Assembly (NCBI GenBank): GCA_016713985.1
Contig: JADJOD010000005.1
Coordinates: forward strand, 58,865-122,864
DNA from: Lewinellaceae bacterium
GTDB taxonomy: Bacteria; Bacteroidota; Bacteroidia; Chitinophagales; Saprospiraceae
Direction of reading: 5' to 3'
Length of the DNA: 64,000 nt
The position numbers were made by a program, and so were the translations under genes. Under the pieces are notes generated by a model. It saw only the letters and a list, made by a program, of their open reading frames with translations, made no database searches and had not been told where the DNA came from. Positions 48,976-59,881 of this stretch are shown here, in pieces (position 1 is the first letter of the stretch; each line of letters opens with the position of its first letter).

Positions 48976-51139
48976 GTTCCAATTGATTTTTAACCAGGTT
49001 AAAATATTTGCCGCGCAGCGCAACCAGGTCTGCATGAGAGCCGATCTCCACCAAACTGCCGTTTTCCAAAACAATGATCTGGTCGGCATTCCGCACAGTA
49101 CTCAGGCGGTGGGCGACCACAACCACGGTTTTTCCTTTAAAAAATTCTTCCAGGTAGTTGAGGATCACGCGTTCGTTGGTGGCATCAAGGGCGTTGGTTG
49201 CTTCGTCCAGGAAAATAAACGAAGGGTTTTTGTAAACGGCTCTGGCGATCAGGATCCGTTGCCGTTGCCCCTGGCTGATGCCGTTCCCCTTTGCTCCGAT
49301 CATAGTATTGTATCCCAGCGGCAACGACTCGATAAATTCCCGGATATTGGCGACCCTGACCGATTTCAGGAGGTTCTGAACCCTCGACCTGTTCGCTACT
49401 TTCCGCAATATTGTTTGCAATCGTATCTGAAAAGATAAAGCCATCCTGCATGACGGCTCCGCATTGCTCGCGCCAGAGTCGCTTCTGTATATCGTTCAGG
49501 TGTATCCCGCCGATTCGGATGTTGCCCTTTTGCGGTTTGTAAAAACCCAGCAGCAATTTGACGAGAGAGGTTTTGCCGCTCCCGCTGGTACCGACGATCG
49601 CGGTAACTTTGCCCCTGGGAATAACAAGATTGATGTCTTTCAGCACGTCGTCGTTCAGGGGGTTATAACGAAAACAGACATTTTCCAGCACGATGTCACT
49701 TCCTTCGGGAATAGTCGGCAAAGCGTGCCCGGTTTCTTCATCCTCGATCTCGTTGATTTCACCCAGGCGTTCGAGGCTAATTCGTGCATCCTGCCAGGCT
49801 CGTACAAACTGAATCATTTGCTGCAGGGGGCCGTTGAGCTGCCCTACAATATACTGGGCTGCCATCATCATCCCGAGAGTCATATTCCCGTCAATCACGG
49901 CTTTTGCGGCAACAAAGGAGATCAGGATATTTTTTATCTGGTTGATGACGTTGGCGCCGGCATCCTGATACTGGGTGATGAGCAGGGAGCGCAGGTTGAT
50001 CCGGAACAGGCGGGCCTGGATATGCGCCCACTGCCAGCGCCTTTTTTTCTCGCTGCCTTGTAGCTTGATTTCCTGCATGCCCTGAATCAATTCGATCAGA
50101 CTGCTCTGGTTTTCCGACATCTGTTGGAAAGCCAGGTAGTCTATCTCTTTTCGTTTCCGCAAAAAAAGCACGACCCAACCCAGGTATAAGACACTGGATA
50201 CCGTAAAAATGGCAAAAAGCAGGGTATTGTACCACAACAAGACGACGCTGAATATAACCAGGTTGATAAAGGCAAAACCGATTTGCAGGGTGGATGTAGT
50301 CAGAAAGGTTTCGATGCGGCGCTGATCGCCAATACGTTGCATCAGGTCGCCGGCGGTTTTGGAATCAAAAAAGCCCAGCGGCAAGCGCATGATCTTGATC
50401 AGAAAATCAGTTACCAATGCCACGTTGATCCGTGTGCCCATAAACAGCAATATCCAGCTTTGGATAAACCCGACAATCGTCTGGCTACCGAAAAGCACTA
50501 ATTGGGCAATCAGGATCAGGTAGATAAAATCGATATCCTGATTCTGAATCCCCACATCCACGATCGATTGTGTGAGGAATGGAAAAACAATTGGAATATA
50601 CTGCCCAGGATCAACCCCAGCGCCAGCAGGAAAACTGGCGGCGAAACGGCGACAAATATTCCAGCAATATCCCCATACCCTTTGCTTTTTTCTTCTCCAA
50701 GGCTCCGGTCAAAATCGGGGCCCGGTTCCAGCATAAGAATTACCCCCCGGTCGTTATCCTGCAGCCAGCCGTCTTCAAAGATTTTACGCGGCAGTTTGAA
50801 CTTTCCTTCCGCAGGATCTGCCACCCACACGTGTTTTCGGGTCAACTTATACACCACAATAAAATGCCGCTGCCGCCAGTGGACGATGCAGGGCAAGATT
50901 GCATCCACCAGCCCGGCCTCTTCGCCTTCAAATGGCGCTTTCACGGCCATCGTGCGGAAACCCAGGCTTTCAGCCGCTTCGCTGATGCCGAGCAGGGACA
51001 CGCCTTCGCGACTGATAAATGACTTGTCGCGGAGAAATTGCAGGGAATAATGCCGCCCATAGTGTGCGGCGATCATCCGCACACAACTCGGACCGCAGTC
51101 CATGGCGTCGAGTTGCCGGTAAAATGGGAATGGTTTCAA
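48965..51139 (-). CDS. C39-peptidase-containing ABC exporter for the lanthipeptide, two frameshifts
   Basis: Three frames combine into about 724 residues, the family length. The N-terminal C39 peptidase has its Cys in RQLDAMDCGPSCVRMIAAHY near residue 14, its His in RQRHFIVVYKL and its Asp in VADPAEGKF. Six membrane helices follow. The ATPase has Walker A IVGTSGSGKTSLV, the signature GISQGQRQRIL and Walker B FIFLDEATNALD. The breaks are a missing T in the run at 50583-50587 (restoring FFPFLTQSIVDVGIQ) and an extra base near 49380 (restoring VEVQNLLKSVRVANIREF). C39 exporters cut leaders after a double glycine and export the core. Both precursors here carry GG, so it is the expected maturation exporter. 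The start is probably TTG 51139. Confidence 0.85.
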
Positions 51140-51461
51140 AAGGATGTTGCTTAAATAATTCGTGCATGTGGGCTGACGGGAGCCAAAGTTTGATGGGTCG
51201 GGAGCAAATTTATAGGCAAGAATCGAATTTGATACGGCATCGGGTTGATTATTTATCCATTGCCGGCGCCCTTGCACAGTTATTGGTTCAAACTACACAG
51301 ATAACAAAATCTTCTTGCTTTTATCAGACGCAGGACCAAACATTTGCCTTCAACGTAGTGCATTTACTCAAAAAATGTACGACCCGTAAAAAGGGGGGAA
51401 GCCGAAAACCCGGCCCGCTATGGCTTAAAAGAGTAGGCATAACACATTAAAACTACATAGT
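51140..51461. other. Divergent control region between exporter and precursor 1
   Basis: A 322-bp non-coding stretch separates the minus-strand exporter from the plus-strand precursors. The last 70 bases (ending TAGGCATAACACATTAAAAC) are nearly the same as those before precursor 2 at 51925-51997, so both precursors share a duplicated leader region. No clear TAnnTTTG box was found. Confidence 0.5.
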
Positions 51462-51693
51462 ATGAAAAAGGAAAGTGTAAGTAACAAACTGGCTTTCAAC
51501 AAAACCTTCATCGCCCGCCTCAACGACGCTTCAACAAAAATGATCATCGGAGGAGAAGGCGATGGGGATACGCCCGAAGAAGGTCCGAAGAAAACAACTA
51601 AATGTGTTTCTTCTAATTGTAATTCAGGCATTTGCGAATCCAGTTGGCTCGGTTGCAACCTGGGGTTGCGGTTGTGTCTGCGACTGGTTTTAA
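51462..51693 (+). CDS. Class I lanthipeptide precursor 1 (core frameshifted)
   Basis: The leader MKKESVSNKLAFNKTFIARL...MIIGG carries the K-L-x-x-N-K motif of Bacteroidota class I lanthipeptide leaders and a double-glycine site. After EGDGDTPEEGPKK the core reads KCVSSNCNSGICESS. The given frame then runs into an implausible 50-residue tail. Dropping one T near 51645 gives GSVATWGCGCVCDWF and a stop at 51691. That ending matches precursor 2 (GCVCIC) far better. The core would hold six cysteines and several Ser/Thr, as needed for (methyl)lanthionine rings. The downstream 110 bp also resemble those after precursor 2. Confidence 0.8.
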
Positions 51694-51997
51694 ATGTATT
51701 AGGTATTGCCCGGCACTGCAGGGTCTTGTACGGGTGCTTGCATTCACGTCATCCATCCAATGCCGTTATACGCATATCACTCACCCGCCAAAACCTGGCA
51801 GTGCAGGGTAATTGAATGACAAATACACAGATATCGATCCAAACTACATAGTTATAAAAAAATGCCTTTGCTTATTCGGGAACGAAGCCAAACATTTGTT
51901 TTCAGATAGTGCGAAACTATCCGAATGAATGGGGAAGCCGAAAATCCTGCCGTCTGCGGCTTAAAAGAGTAGGCATAACACATTAAAACTACGTAGT
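51694..51997 (+). other. Intergenic part of the duplicated precursor unit
   Basis: No separate gene is supported. The first 115 bp resemble the region after precursor 2 (shared GCATTCACGTCATCCA and CCAAAACC.GGCAGTGC). The last 70 bp resemble the region before precursor 1. The unit was therefore duplicated in tandem with its flanks. In one frame the shared part reads SCTGACIHVIH, which leaves open a longer or additional core. Confidence 0.5.
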
Positions 51998-52207
51998 ATG
52001 AAAAAGGAAAGTGTAAGTAACAAACTGGCTTTCAACAAAACCTTCATCGCCCGCCTCAACGACGCTTCAACAAAAATGATCGTCGGCGGAGAAGGCGAGG
52101 GAGATACGCCGGAAGGGGGGCCTAAAAAATCTGACTATTGCGGTACGGGCATCTGCGAAACCAGCTCCGCATCTTTCATATCCCATGGCTGCGTCTGTAT
52201 TTGTTGA
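51998..52207 (+). CDS. Class I lanthipeptide precursor 2
   Basis: 69 residues, intact. The first 84 bases are identical to precursor 1, while the core differs: after VGGEGEGDTPEGGPKK it reads SDYCGTGICETSSASFISHG and ends CVCIC. The five core cysteines and six Ser/Thr could form several rings. Leader identity with a changed core is the usual outcome of precursor duplication, and one LanB/LanC pair would process both. GG marks the likely cut by the C39 exporter. Confidence 0.85.
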   Translation: MKKESVSNKLAFNKTFIARLNDASTKMIVGGEGEGDTPEGGPKKSDYCGTGICETSSASFISHGCVCIC

Positions 52208-52346
52208 TCGGTACCAATTTATTCGCTTTGCATTGCCCGGTTTTGTACAGGAGCCTGCATTCACGTCATCCACCTAAAGCCGTTACACGTATACCAGCTC
52301 CGGCCAAAACCCGGCAGTGCCGGGCAACTTAATTATTTGAAGGACT

Positions 52347-53571
52347 ATGATCACTGCAGAAGTTCACCCGGTTTCAAAGGAAATAATCATTCAAAAACTG
52401 AATGAAATAGCCGATTGTATCGCGGACGATAACATTGATCTGAAAGGCAAAATCGCCCCGGGCTGCTCAGCGGAAGGATGGGGCAGGCACTCTTTTCTGA
52501 TGTATTATTCCCGCTTTACGCAGGACGGGTTTTATTACAAAAAGGAGTAAAGGATAGAGCAAGCCCTTGAAATCGTCAGTAACGGATATTACGGGCACAC
52601 TTACAGTTTGGTTTGCCGGGTGTTTTCTGGGCCATCGAACACCTGATTTCACAGGGATTTTATCGATCCGGGATATCCGGGAAGTTATGGGTGAATTCGA
52701 TGACTATCCCGCAACCAAAATGACGGCGGACGCGGCGGAAGACAACTATGATTTCCTGCATGGCGCAGTCGGCACGGCACACTATCTGCTTCAATACCGC
52801 CGCCAGAATCCGCTTGTTGTCACGCACCTGGAACAATTGGTCGATGGTCTTGAACAAAAAGCCGTACCGGTTGGGGCGACGGCTCTCAAGTGGGATTTCA
52901 TGAAGAGTGAAGCCGGAGAAAGCAACATCAATATTAGTCTTTCGCACGGAATGTCGGGCATCGCAGTCTTACTGTCCAAAATGGTCGGCGCCCGGATCGC
53001 GGTTGAAAAATCAACCGATTTGCTTCAAAAAACCATTCATTACCTGCTTTCTCAGGAAGTTGATCCTCAAAAATATGTTTCCTGCTTCCCCTCGCGCTCT
53101 CTTGAAAGCGACAAACGTTATTATTACAGCCGGCTGTCGTGGTGTTACGGCGACCTGGGGGTTGCTTTGGCTCTATATTATGCAGGCGTCACATTGAGAG
53201 CGGAAAACTGGCGCCGGAAGGCTATCGATATCCTGATTTACAACAGCACCCGAAAAGACCTGCGAGCCAATTCCGTTCATGACGCCGGAATTTGCCATGG
53301 CGCATCCGGCATTGCCCATATTTTTCAACGTATGTATATCGAGACAAAATTACCGGTTTTTCGGGAGGCGGCAGTTTACTGGTACGGAATCACATTAGAT
53401 TTCGGGAATGATCCGGAAGGTTTGGCGGGGTACGTAAAACATCAACCGGCGGTTGAAGAACCTGTGGCTTCCACCGATTTCCTGGAAGGTATCAGCGGCA
53501 TCGGGTTATCCCTGATTCATGCCATCTCCGACATACCGCCAACGTGGGATGAGTGCCTCTTTATAAGTTAG
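52347..53571 (+). CDS. lanC: LanC-type lanthionine synthetase, N-terminal part frameshifted
   Basis: The intact C-terminal frame (from about 52670 to 53571) holds the zinc-site pattern of LanC cyclases: Cys in SWCYGDLGVAL and the Cys-His pair in GICHGASGIAHIF, with NISLSHGMSGIAVLL and EGISGIGLSLI as the barrel repeats. The first 68 codons (MITAEVHPVSKEIIIQKLNE) are in another frame. Between 52540 and 52670 several frames contribute (ALEIVSNGYYGHTYSL, then AIEHLISQGF), so at least three indels are needed. The corrected length is about 408 residues, normal for LanC. It adds Cys thiols to dehydrated Ser/Thr to close the rings. Confidence 0.8.
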
Positions 53572-53607
53572 CAGTGTATCATTTCAAATAAATGCCGGAG
53601 GCTTTAT

Positions 53608-56600
53608 ATGCAATCCTATCAACCTTATCCCGGGTTTTTGTTGCGCACGCCGCTACTGGCCTTCGACGGGCATTTGAAGGCGCTTTTATCTCTTGAAAGC
53701 AAACAGGAGCAAATTGAGCTGCTCTTCCAAATCGAGCACCAGGCTCTTTTGAAAGACGCCCTGTTTCTGGCCTCCCCGATTCTGCACGAACAACTGGAAA
53801 AAGAGTAAGCGGCAAGATCCTGTCCTCTGATGAGGAAGAACAATTGATCATTTCTCTGACGCGCTACCTCCTGAGAATGTCGACCCGGTGTACTCCCTTC
53901 GGGTTGTTTGCCGGCTGCACCCTGGGAGCATGGGGTGAGCAACACGACGTCCGGCTGGCATTACCCGGCCAGTTCATCCGGCATACCCGGCCGGATATGG
54001 ATTATTTATGCCAATTGGCACAAAGCCTGGCTCAGTTGCCCGGTATTAAGGAATTCCTTCGTTATCAACCCAATAGCAGCCTATTACATAACCGGACAAA
54101 GTATTCGTTTCGCCGACTATTATTATCGTCAGAAAACACGTTTTCATCGCCTCGCCGCTGTAGAGTATTCGGAATTTATCAGACAAGTTTTAGAACATGC
54201 CACCGGAGGCGCTTTTCTGGACGATCTGGCCGCTCTCCTTATAGATGACAGATCAGCAGGCAGGATGCCATCGACTTTCTGTATGAACTTATTGACGGCA
54301 AATTATTAGTCAGCGAATTGGACGGCAGTACCACAGGCCCGGAAATGCTGGACCGGGTCATCGCTGTATTGCAGGGTATAAAACATTCGCCGGTTGCATC
54401 GGAAAAGGTTCATCAACTGGAGCGATTGCAAAATGCGCTGAAACAGGTCGACAGTGGTCCGTCAAACACTGATTTCAGCCACCCTTATCAGGAAGTAATC
54501 ACTATCCTGAACAACCTGGAAAACAGTTACGATCTCCATCATCTTTTACAGGTTGACATGGCCAAACCTGCCGGGGGGTGTACACTCCACTCTGACACTA
54601 TGTCCACTATTCAGCGGGGCATCGCTGTTCTTAACCGGCTTTCCTCTGTAAAAAAAAGCGCCAACGGCAGTCTGGACCAATTTAAAAAGCCTTTATGGAT
54701 CGTTACGAAACAAAGGCGGTTCCGCTGCTCGAAGTACTGGATGTGGAGCGTGGCATCGGATATAATACCGCCGGTCGCAGCGATATCAATCCGTTGATCG
54801 ACGATTTGCCGGAAATGAATATGTACCAGGACCCCTTAGCGCCCTGGTCAAAATTTCATACTTTTGCTTGAAAAAAACTGGTGGCCGCAAGCCGATGGCA
54901 ATTTTGAAATTCGCCTGACCGACGCTGACCTCAAAGATTTCGGCATGCCGGTTTGGGACGACCTGCCGGATTCGCTTTCCGCGATAGTCAATATCATCGG
55001 CAATGCTGATGCCCCGGATGCCTTGCCTCTCATTCATTTGAATTATGTGTCCGGTTCGGCTACCCGGATATTGGGGCGCTTTACCCACCTCGATCCGGCC
55101 ATTGACCGATGGGTGCGCGGTATCGCCGATGCCGAAAACACCCTGCATGGAGACGCCATCATGGCGGAAATCGCCCATTTGCCCGAGTCTCGTATTGGCA
55201 ACATCCTCATGCGGACGCATTTACGCGACTACGAAATACCATATCTCGCCCATTCTACCGTACCCGCCGAACGTCAGGTAAATCTACAGGATATTACCGT
55301 GCAGGTCATAAACAATGAAATTATACTTTATTCTGCCCGGTTGGGGAAGCGTATTTTCCCTGCTATGAGTACTGCTCACAACTATTCCTACCAAGCGCTT
55401 CCTGTTTATCAATTCTTGTGTGATTTGCAAAATCAAAACAAACGCAACGCACTCTCCTTCTCCTGGGGAACATCGGTAATGTATTTCCTTTTTACCACGC
55501 GTGAGGTATGAAAATATCATCTTTTCACGTGCCACCTGGCAAGCTCAACTATCATGACCTCAAATCATTGTTTGATATTAAAAAGGAGAAGACGCTCTGT
55601 TATTGGTGCAATCCTGGAGAACCAATCTTAAAATGCCCGATCAGGTACTGGTTATTCGCGACGACAACGAACTTTTTGTCGATTTTAATAACTATTTGTG
55701 CGTCAAATCCTTTCTGCATGAAATTAAAAAAACATCATCGGTTCAGATCGTTGAGTTTCTATACACCAATCAGCCGTCAGTAATTCTCGACGAAAACGGA
55801 CAGGGCTACACCAATGAATTAGTCGCTGTTTTCACAAAAGAAAAAAAGCAGGATGAACAATCGGGAAAGATTGCGCCAGTTTCTTTCACCCCGGAGCGAA
55901 AACGCTCTTTCCCGATCGGTTCCGAATGGCTTTATTTTAAATTGTATTGTGGAGTAAAACCGTCGATCAGATATTGGGGCAAAACATCTTGCCTTTCACA
56001 AATATGCTGATCAAACGCCAATGGATTGACCAATGGTTTTTTATCCGGTACTCGGACCCGGAAAACCACCTAAGGCTTCGCCTCCATCTGCCGGACAGTC
56101 AGTTTTTGGGGCAGGTAATCAATTCGTTTTATCATATCCTGGAGCCTATGCACAAGGATCGTCTGATCTGGAAGATTCAAACCGATACCTATGAACAGGA
56201 GGTAGAACGTTACGGCGAACTGACAATGGAATCTTCTGAGCGCCTTTTCCACGCCGACAGCTACCATACATTGATGTTTCTGCATCAAATGCACCGGTTT
56301 CCGGAAGAATACCGCTGGTATTATGGTTTACTTGCTACCGATGATTTGCTGGAATCTTTCCAACTTGACCCGGCTGAAAAACTGCGGTTTTACGAACGTA
56401 TGAAAACTGCATACGAATTTGAGTTTCGCGTCAAAGAAAGTCAGGTGTTTAAAAAACTACTCAACGCCAAATTCCGCGATCATCGTCAAATCCTTACTCC
56501 GCTCCTCAGCAAATCAGGTCCGTTTGAAGATTTATATGCCCTTATCGGGAGTCGGCATGGCGATATTTATGCATATGCGCAAGAAATCCGGAGTATCTGC

Positions 56601-56771
56601 CGGAGGGAAAACACAGCGGTGGAGTCCTATCTTTCGAGTTATGTTCATATGCTGTTCAACCGACTGTTCACATCCAATCAACGGTTATATGAATTAACCC
56701 TTTATGCGCCGTTGCACAACTATTACCAGCAGGTGTATCATACCAGCAAGAAAGAACTGTTGGTGGCGTAA
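53608..56771 (+). CDS. lanB: LanB-type lanthipeptide dehydratase, heavily frameshifted
   Basis: About 1050 residues of one protein spread over some ten frame segments. The order is PGFLLRTPLLAFDGHLKA; LLRMSTRCTPFGLFAGCTLG; FADYYYRQKTRFHRLAAVEY; LLEVLDVERGIGYNTAGRSD; LNYVSGSATRILGRFTHLDP; then the SpaB_C elimination domain from about 55950 (WFFIRYSDPENHLRLRLHLP, YGELTMESSERLFHADSY). Two breaks are one-A losses in A-runs (53798-53802 and 54684-54688). Others lie near 54085, 54247, 54862, 55500, 55550, 55603 and 55950. The enzyme glutamylates Ser/Thr using Glu-tRNA and then eliminates glutamate. Every segment is collinear and conserved, which argues for recent or technical damage rather than old decay. 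Confidence 0.8.
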
Positions 56772-56813
56772 ACGCCCGGAATGACTGTTGACGAGGTAGT
56801 TCTGTCAGGTTGT

Positions 56814-57718
56814 TTATTCCTTCATTTCTTCCTGCAAGCAGAACGCCTCGCTCAAAGCTCCGAGCGATTGCATTCGGGCCTCATGTTCATCCGACAGGTC
56901 CAGGAAAATAAATTCATCCACGCCGAAAGATTGCTGGTAAGCATACAGAGTATCCCGAAAATACTCGGGAGTTCCTACGATATTAGGCAAAATAAACGTA
57001 TTGGAAAAATAAGAAGACTGACGAAACCGGCGGGTTGCCTCGTCGAAAGTAGGTGCACAAACGCCCGAAAAAGCCAGGTTGATTTGGGGCATTTCACCAT
57101 GGCGTTGATAATATTCTTCCCGAAAAGTGTCAATCTTTTCTCGTTCGGGTTCGAGGCTGGAGGTCTGGTGAAACAGCGAACGCGATACATTGGCTTTGCT
57201 GTTTAAAGCTCGCGCCAGGCCATTATAGGATGTACTAGCAGCCAGAGTGGAGGTGGGGGAACTTTATAGGGTGTTACAGTAACACCTTCCCGAAACAACT
57301 CTTCCTCCCGGTTAAAAAATCCTACAAGTTCTTCCACTTTCTTGTTATAGTCGATACTTCCGAAATTATCAGAATCCACATTAGTCAAAAGGCGGATGAC
57401 TTTTGCATTGGCAGAGATACCCGAACCTATACCCAAGTCAACCCGGCCGGGAAAATGGCATGCACCAGTTTAAATGTACAAGCCACGCGAAACGGAGCAT
57501 GCAACCAGGAGTAGTATGCCTGCAGAAGCCTACCCGGATTTTTCCGTAAGACCAAGAATCAGAATTAAGGCTTCCGGATTGTTCCAATCCTCAGGTGTAT
57601 AATGTTCGCCCAGCCAAAAACGTGAAAAACCCAATGAATCCGCCTCAACGGCCAGATTCAGCACATCTTTGACGTCGTGTGAATTGCCGGCGTTAAATAC
57701 CAGGAGACCCAGATGCAT
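56814..57718 (-). CDS. Luciferase-like (LLM class) flavin-dependent oxidoreductase, frameshifted
   Basis: Fragments at 57530-57718 (GLLVFNAGNSHDVKDVLNLA, SRFWLGEHYTPEDWNNPEA), about 57437-57530 (LHAPFRVACTFKLVHAIFPG), 57203-57436 (IGSGISANAKVIRL) and 56814-57092 (INLAFSGVCAPTFDEATRRF) are collinear parts of one bacterial-luciferase-like barrel of about 300 residues. At least three indels separate them. These enzymes use reduced flavin or F420. Some luciferase-like members in lanthipeptide clusters (LanJC/LxmJ type) reduce dehydroalanine to D-alanine, so a tailoring role is possible. The gene converges with lanB, so it is adjacent but not co-transcribed. Confidence 0.7.
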
Positions 57719-57892
57719 AAGTAATATTTTTTTTCAATGTTATCTTGTTGAATCAGGTTACCGCTTTCCGGTTTAACGGAAACGAAGGCAGATTTGACGT
57801 TTCGCACCCCGATGCAGTTCTATCAGTTATTGCTCCACAAGTTACTGACTTTCATCGTTTTTGCACTCTTTTGAGGAGAAAAAAAAGGATAC

Positions 57893-58486
57893 TCAGACCT
57901 GCTTCAAAAGCCGCTCGTAATCCTCCGGCGTATCGATATCGATATGGCCCAGCGGAAAATCGACGGTCGCGAGGTCCTGCGGGTTACGCATCAGTATTTT
58001 TTTCGCGCCTTCATCTCCCTGAAGGCCAAGCAGCTGATCAAAACAGGTATGGGTAAAAAGAACGGGCACCCCGACGGTATCCGCGTAAACACAAGCGACG
58101 ATGGGTTTGGACGTGCCGGTTTGGGCCTCCACTAATTGCCCGAACAGGGAAGCGGATACAAAGGGCTGGTCGCAGACGGCAAGAAGTATACTGGTTACGT
58201 TTTTATGCCCGGCGATCATTTGCCGGACACCGGCCACGATACCCGAAGCGATGCCTTCCTGCCAGTTTTTATTAAAAACCAGTTCAACTTCCCGGTCGCC
58301 GACCGATGCCGCAACCTCCTGATGATAAGCGCCGGTGACCACCAGCACCGGCGCCGCGCCCGCCTTGATCACTTCATCGATCACGTGCTGCAACAATGTT
58401 TTGTGATCCAACGGAAGCAACTGCTTGATGCCGCCCAAACGCGCGGAGCGACCCGCCGCCAAAATAATCGCGCCGGTATTAATCAT
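57893..58486 (-). CDS. MocA-like molybdenum cofactor nucleotidyltransferase
   Basis: 197 residues with the MobA-like NTP-transferase fold: GAIILAAGRSARLGGIKQLL (nucleotide loop), VLVVTGAYHQEV, LLAVCDQPFVSASLF and HIDIDTPEDYERL. MocA adds CMP to molybdopterin for xanthine-dehydrogenase-type enzymes. It overlaps the XdhC-like gene by 8 bp, which supports a molybdenum hydroxylase maturation role. The hydroxylase subunits themselves are not in the window. Confidence 0.85.
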   Translation of the reverse strand: MINTGAIILAAGRSARLGGIKQLLPLDHKTLLQHVIDEVIKAGAAPVLVVTGAYHQEVAASVGDREVELVFNKNWQEGIASGIVAGVRQMIAGHKNVTSILLAVCDQPFVSASLFGQLVEAQTGTSKPIVACVYADTVGVPVLFTHTCFDQLLGLQGDEGAKKILMRNPQDLATVDFPLGHIDIDTPEDYERLLKQV

Positions 58487-59594
58487 GGCGCGCGATTAAG
58501 GAACGTTCATGGATTTCCGCCGGCCGGTCTTTCAGCGGTGCGCCGCGCCGGCCTGAAAACACGGCTTTTATTTCCGCAACGACGGACAGGGCAATTTCTT
58601 CCGAAGTTTCCGCGCCGAGGTCCAAACCCACCGGGCCGTATATCCGGTGCAACACGTCGCCGTCGACCCGAAGTCCGCGTTCCTTCAATTCGTCCAGCAT
58701 TTTTTCCAGTTTTTTCTTTGGTCCGAGCACGCCGATATACCTGCAATCGCCTGGAAGCAGTTGCTCCAGCGCAGCCAGGTCATAGTTATAATTGTGGGTC
58801 ATGATCACCACGGCGGTTTGTTCGTCTATGTTGACGGCAGATAACAGCGCGGCGGGTTTGGTCAGGCATACTTTTCCGGCTTTGGGAAAACGTTGCTGTG
58901 TGGCGTATGCCGGCCGGCCATCCGCCACGATAACATTCCAGCCCAGCAAAAAAGCCATCTCGGTTAGGGGTTGCGCGTCGTTGCCGGCGCCGACAAGCAG
59001 CAACTGAACGGCCGGGGGCACAAACTGGTACAATACCGTATAGTCCGGGTACGCCCGGATCGCGGATTTTTTTTGCGCCAGCGCCGCAAGTACTTCTGTT
59101 TTAATGTTTTTATCAACGGCCGGCAGGTCGGCTTCGCCGTGGGCGGCTAAGCAGGTTCCGGTTTGGGCGGCATTTTTCTGCGGGTTAAAAACCGTCGCCA
59201 GCACCACGTCTTTTCGGTCTGTGGCCGCCTTTTTTAACAAACGGACCGGGTTGTTTTCATCCGCATCGTTCACCGGTTCGAGCAGGATATACACGATTCC
59301 GTTACAACCCAGTTGTATGCCGAGCTGATGGTCTTCTTCATTCAGGGTATCATACACCACCAGTTTGTTTTGCTGCTGTTGGATGGCTTGTTGCGCCTTG
59401 CGCAGGGCATCGCCTTCCAGGCATCCCCCGCTGATCGCGCCGGTGACTTCACCCGTTTCCGTGATCAGCATTCTTGCACCCGGCCGGCGGTAGGAAGAAC
59501 CTTCCACCTGCACCACCGTGGCCAGCGCCGTTTTTTTGTTTTGCAAAACCGCTTTGTCGTAAGCGAGAATAATATCCCGGAGTTCTTTCATCAA
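58479..59594 (-). CDS. XdhC/CoxI family protein
   Basis: 371 residues, with the XdhC_CoxI domain at the N-terminus (ALATVVQVEGSSYRRPGARM, TGAISGGCLEGD) and the Rossmann XdhC_C domain from about 205 (LLLVGAGNDAQPLTEMAFLL, MTHNYNYDLAALEQLL, CRYIGVLGPKKKLEKML, YGPVGLDLGAETSEEIALSV). XdhC binds molybdenum cofactor, promotes its sulfuration and loads xanthine dehydrogenase-type enzymes. It is the first gene of the pair with MocA. The 287 bp upstream to 59881 hold no gene. Confidence 0.92.
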   Translation of the reverse strand: MMKELRDIILAYDKAVLQNKKTALATVVQVEGSSYRRPGARMLITETGEVTGAISGGCLEGDALRKAQQAIQQQQNKLVVYDTLNEEDHQLGIQLGCNGIVYILLEPVNDADENNPVRLLKKAATDRKDVVLATVFNPQKNAAQTGTCLAAHGEADLPAVDKNIKTEVLAALAQKKSAIRAYPDYTVLYQFVPPAVQLLLVGAGNDAQPLTEMAFLLGWNVIVADGRPAYATQQRFPKAGKVCLTKPAALLSAVNIDEQTAVVIMTHNYNYDLAALEQLLPGDCRYIGVLGPKKKLEKMLDELKERGLRVDGDVLHRIYGPVGLDLGAETSEEIALSVVAEIKAVFSGRRGAPLKDRPAEIHERSLIARHD

Positions 59595-59829
59595 AATCGG
59601 ACTGGAATTGTGTTGGATAAAGCGGTTTTCCGGCGGGGTTTCCGGAAAACTCGGGCATCAAAGATGGCAGAATCTGCTTATACCGGGCGTACTAAAATCA
59701 AACCATTGATTACACAAATCAAATATTGGCGGGTCGGGGTGGATGGGTTTGCGCGGATGTTTCCGGTATGAAACGGAAACTTAAACATAAGTTAACCTGT
59801 GTTCACCCTCCGTTCGATACCACCCCGGA

Positions 59830-59837
59830 TACTTTTG
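59830..59837 (+). promoter_or_regulatory. Candidate -7 box (TACTTTTG)
   Basis: A full match to TAnnTTTG lies 44 bp before the ATG of the T9SS cargo gene, giving a short leader. The -33 region lacks an obvious TTG. Confidence 0.45.
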
Positions 59838-59881
59838 CCACTTGATCGCATTCAATTGTCCAAATTAATACAACCTGTCCC

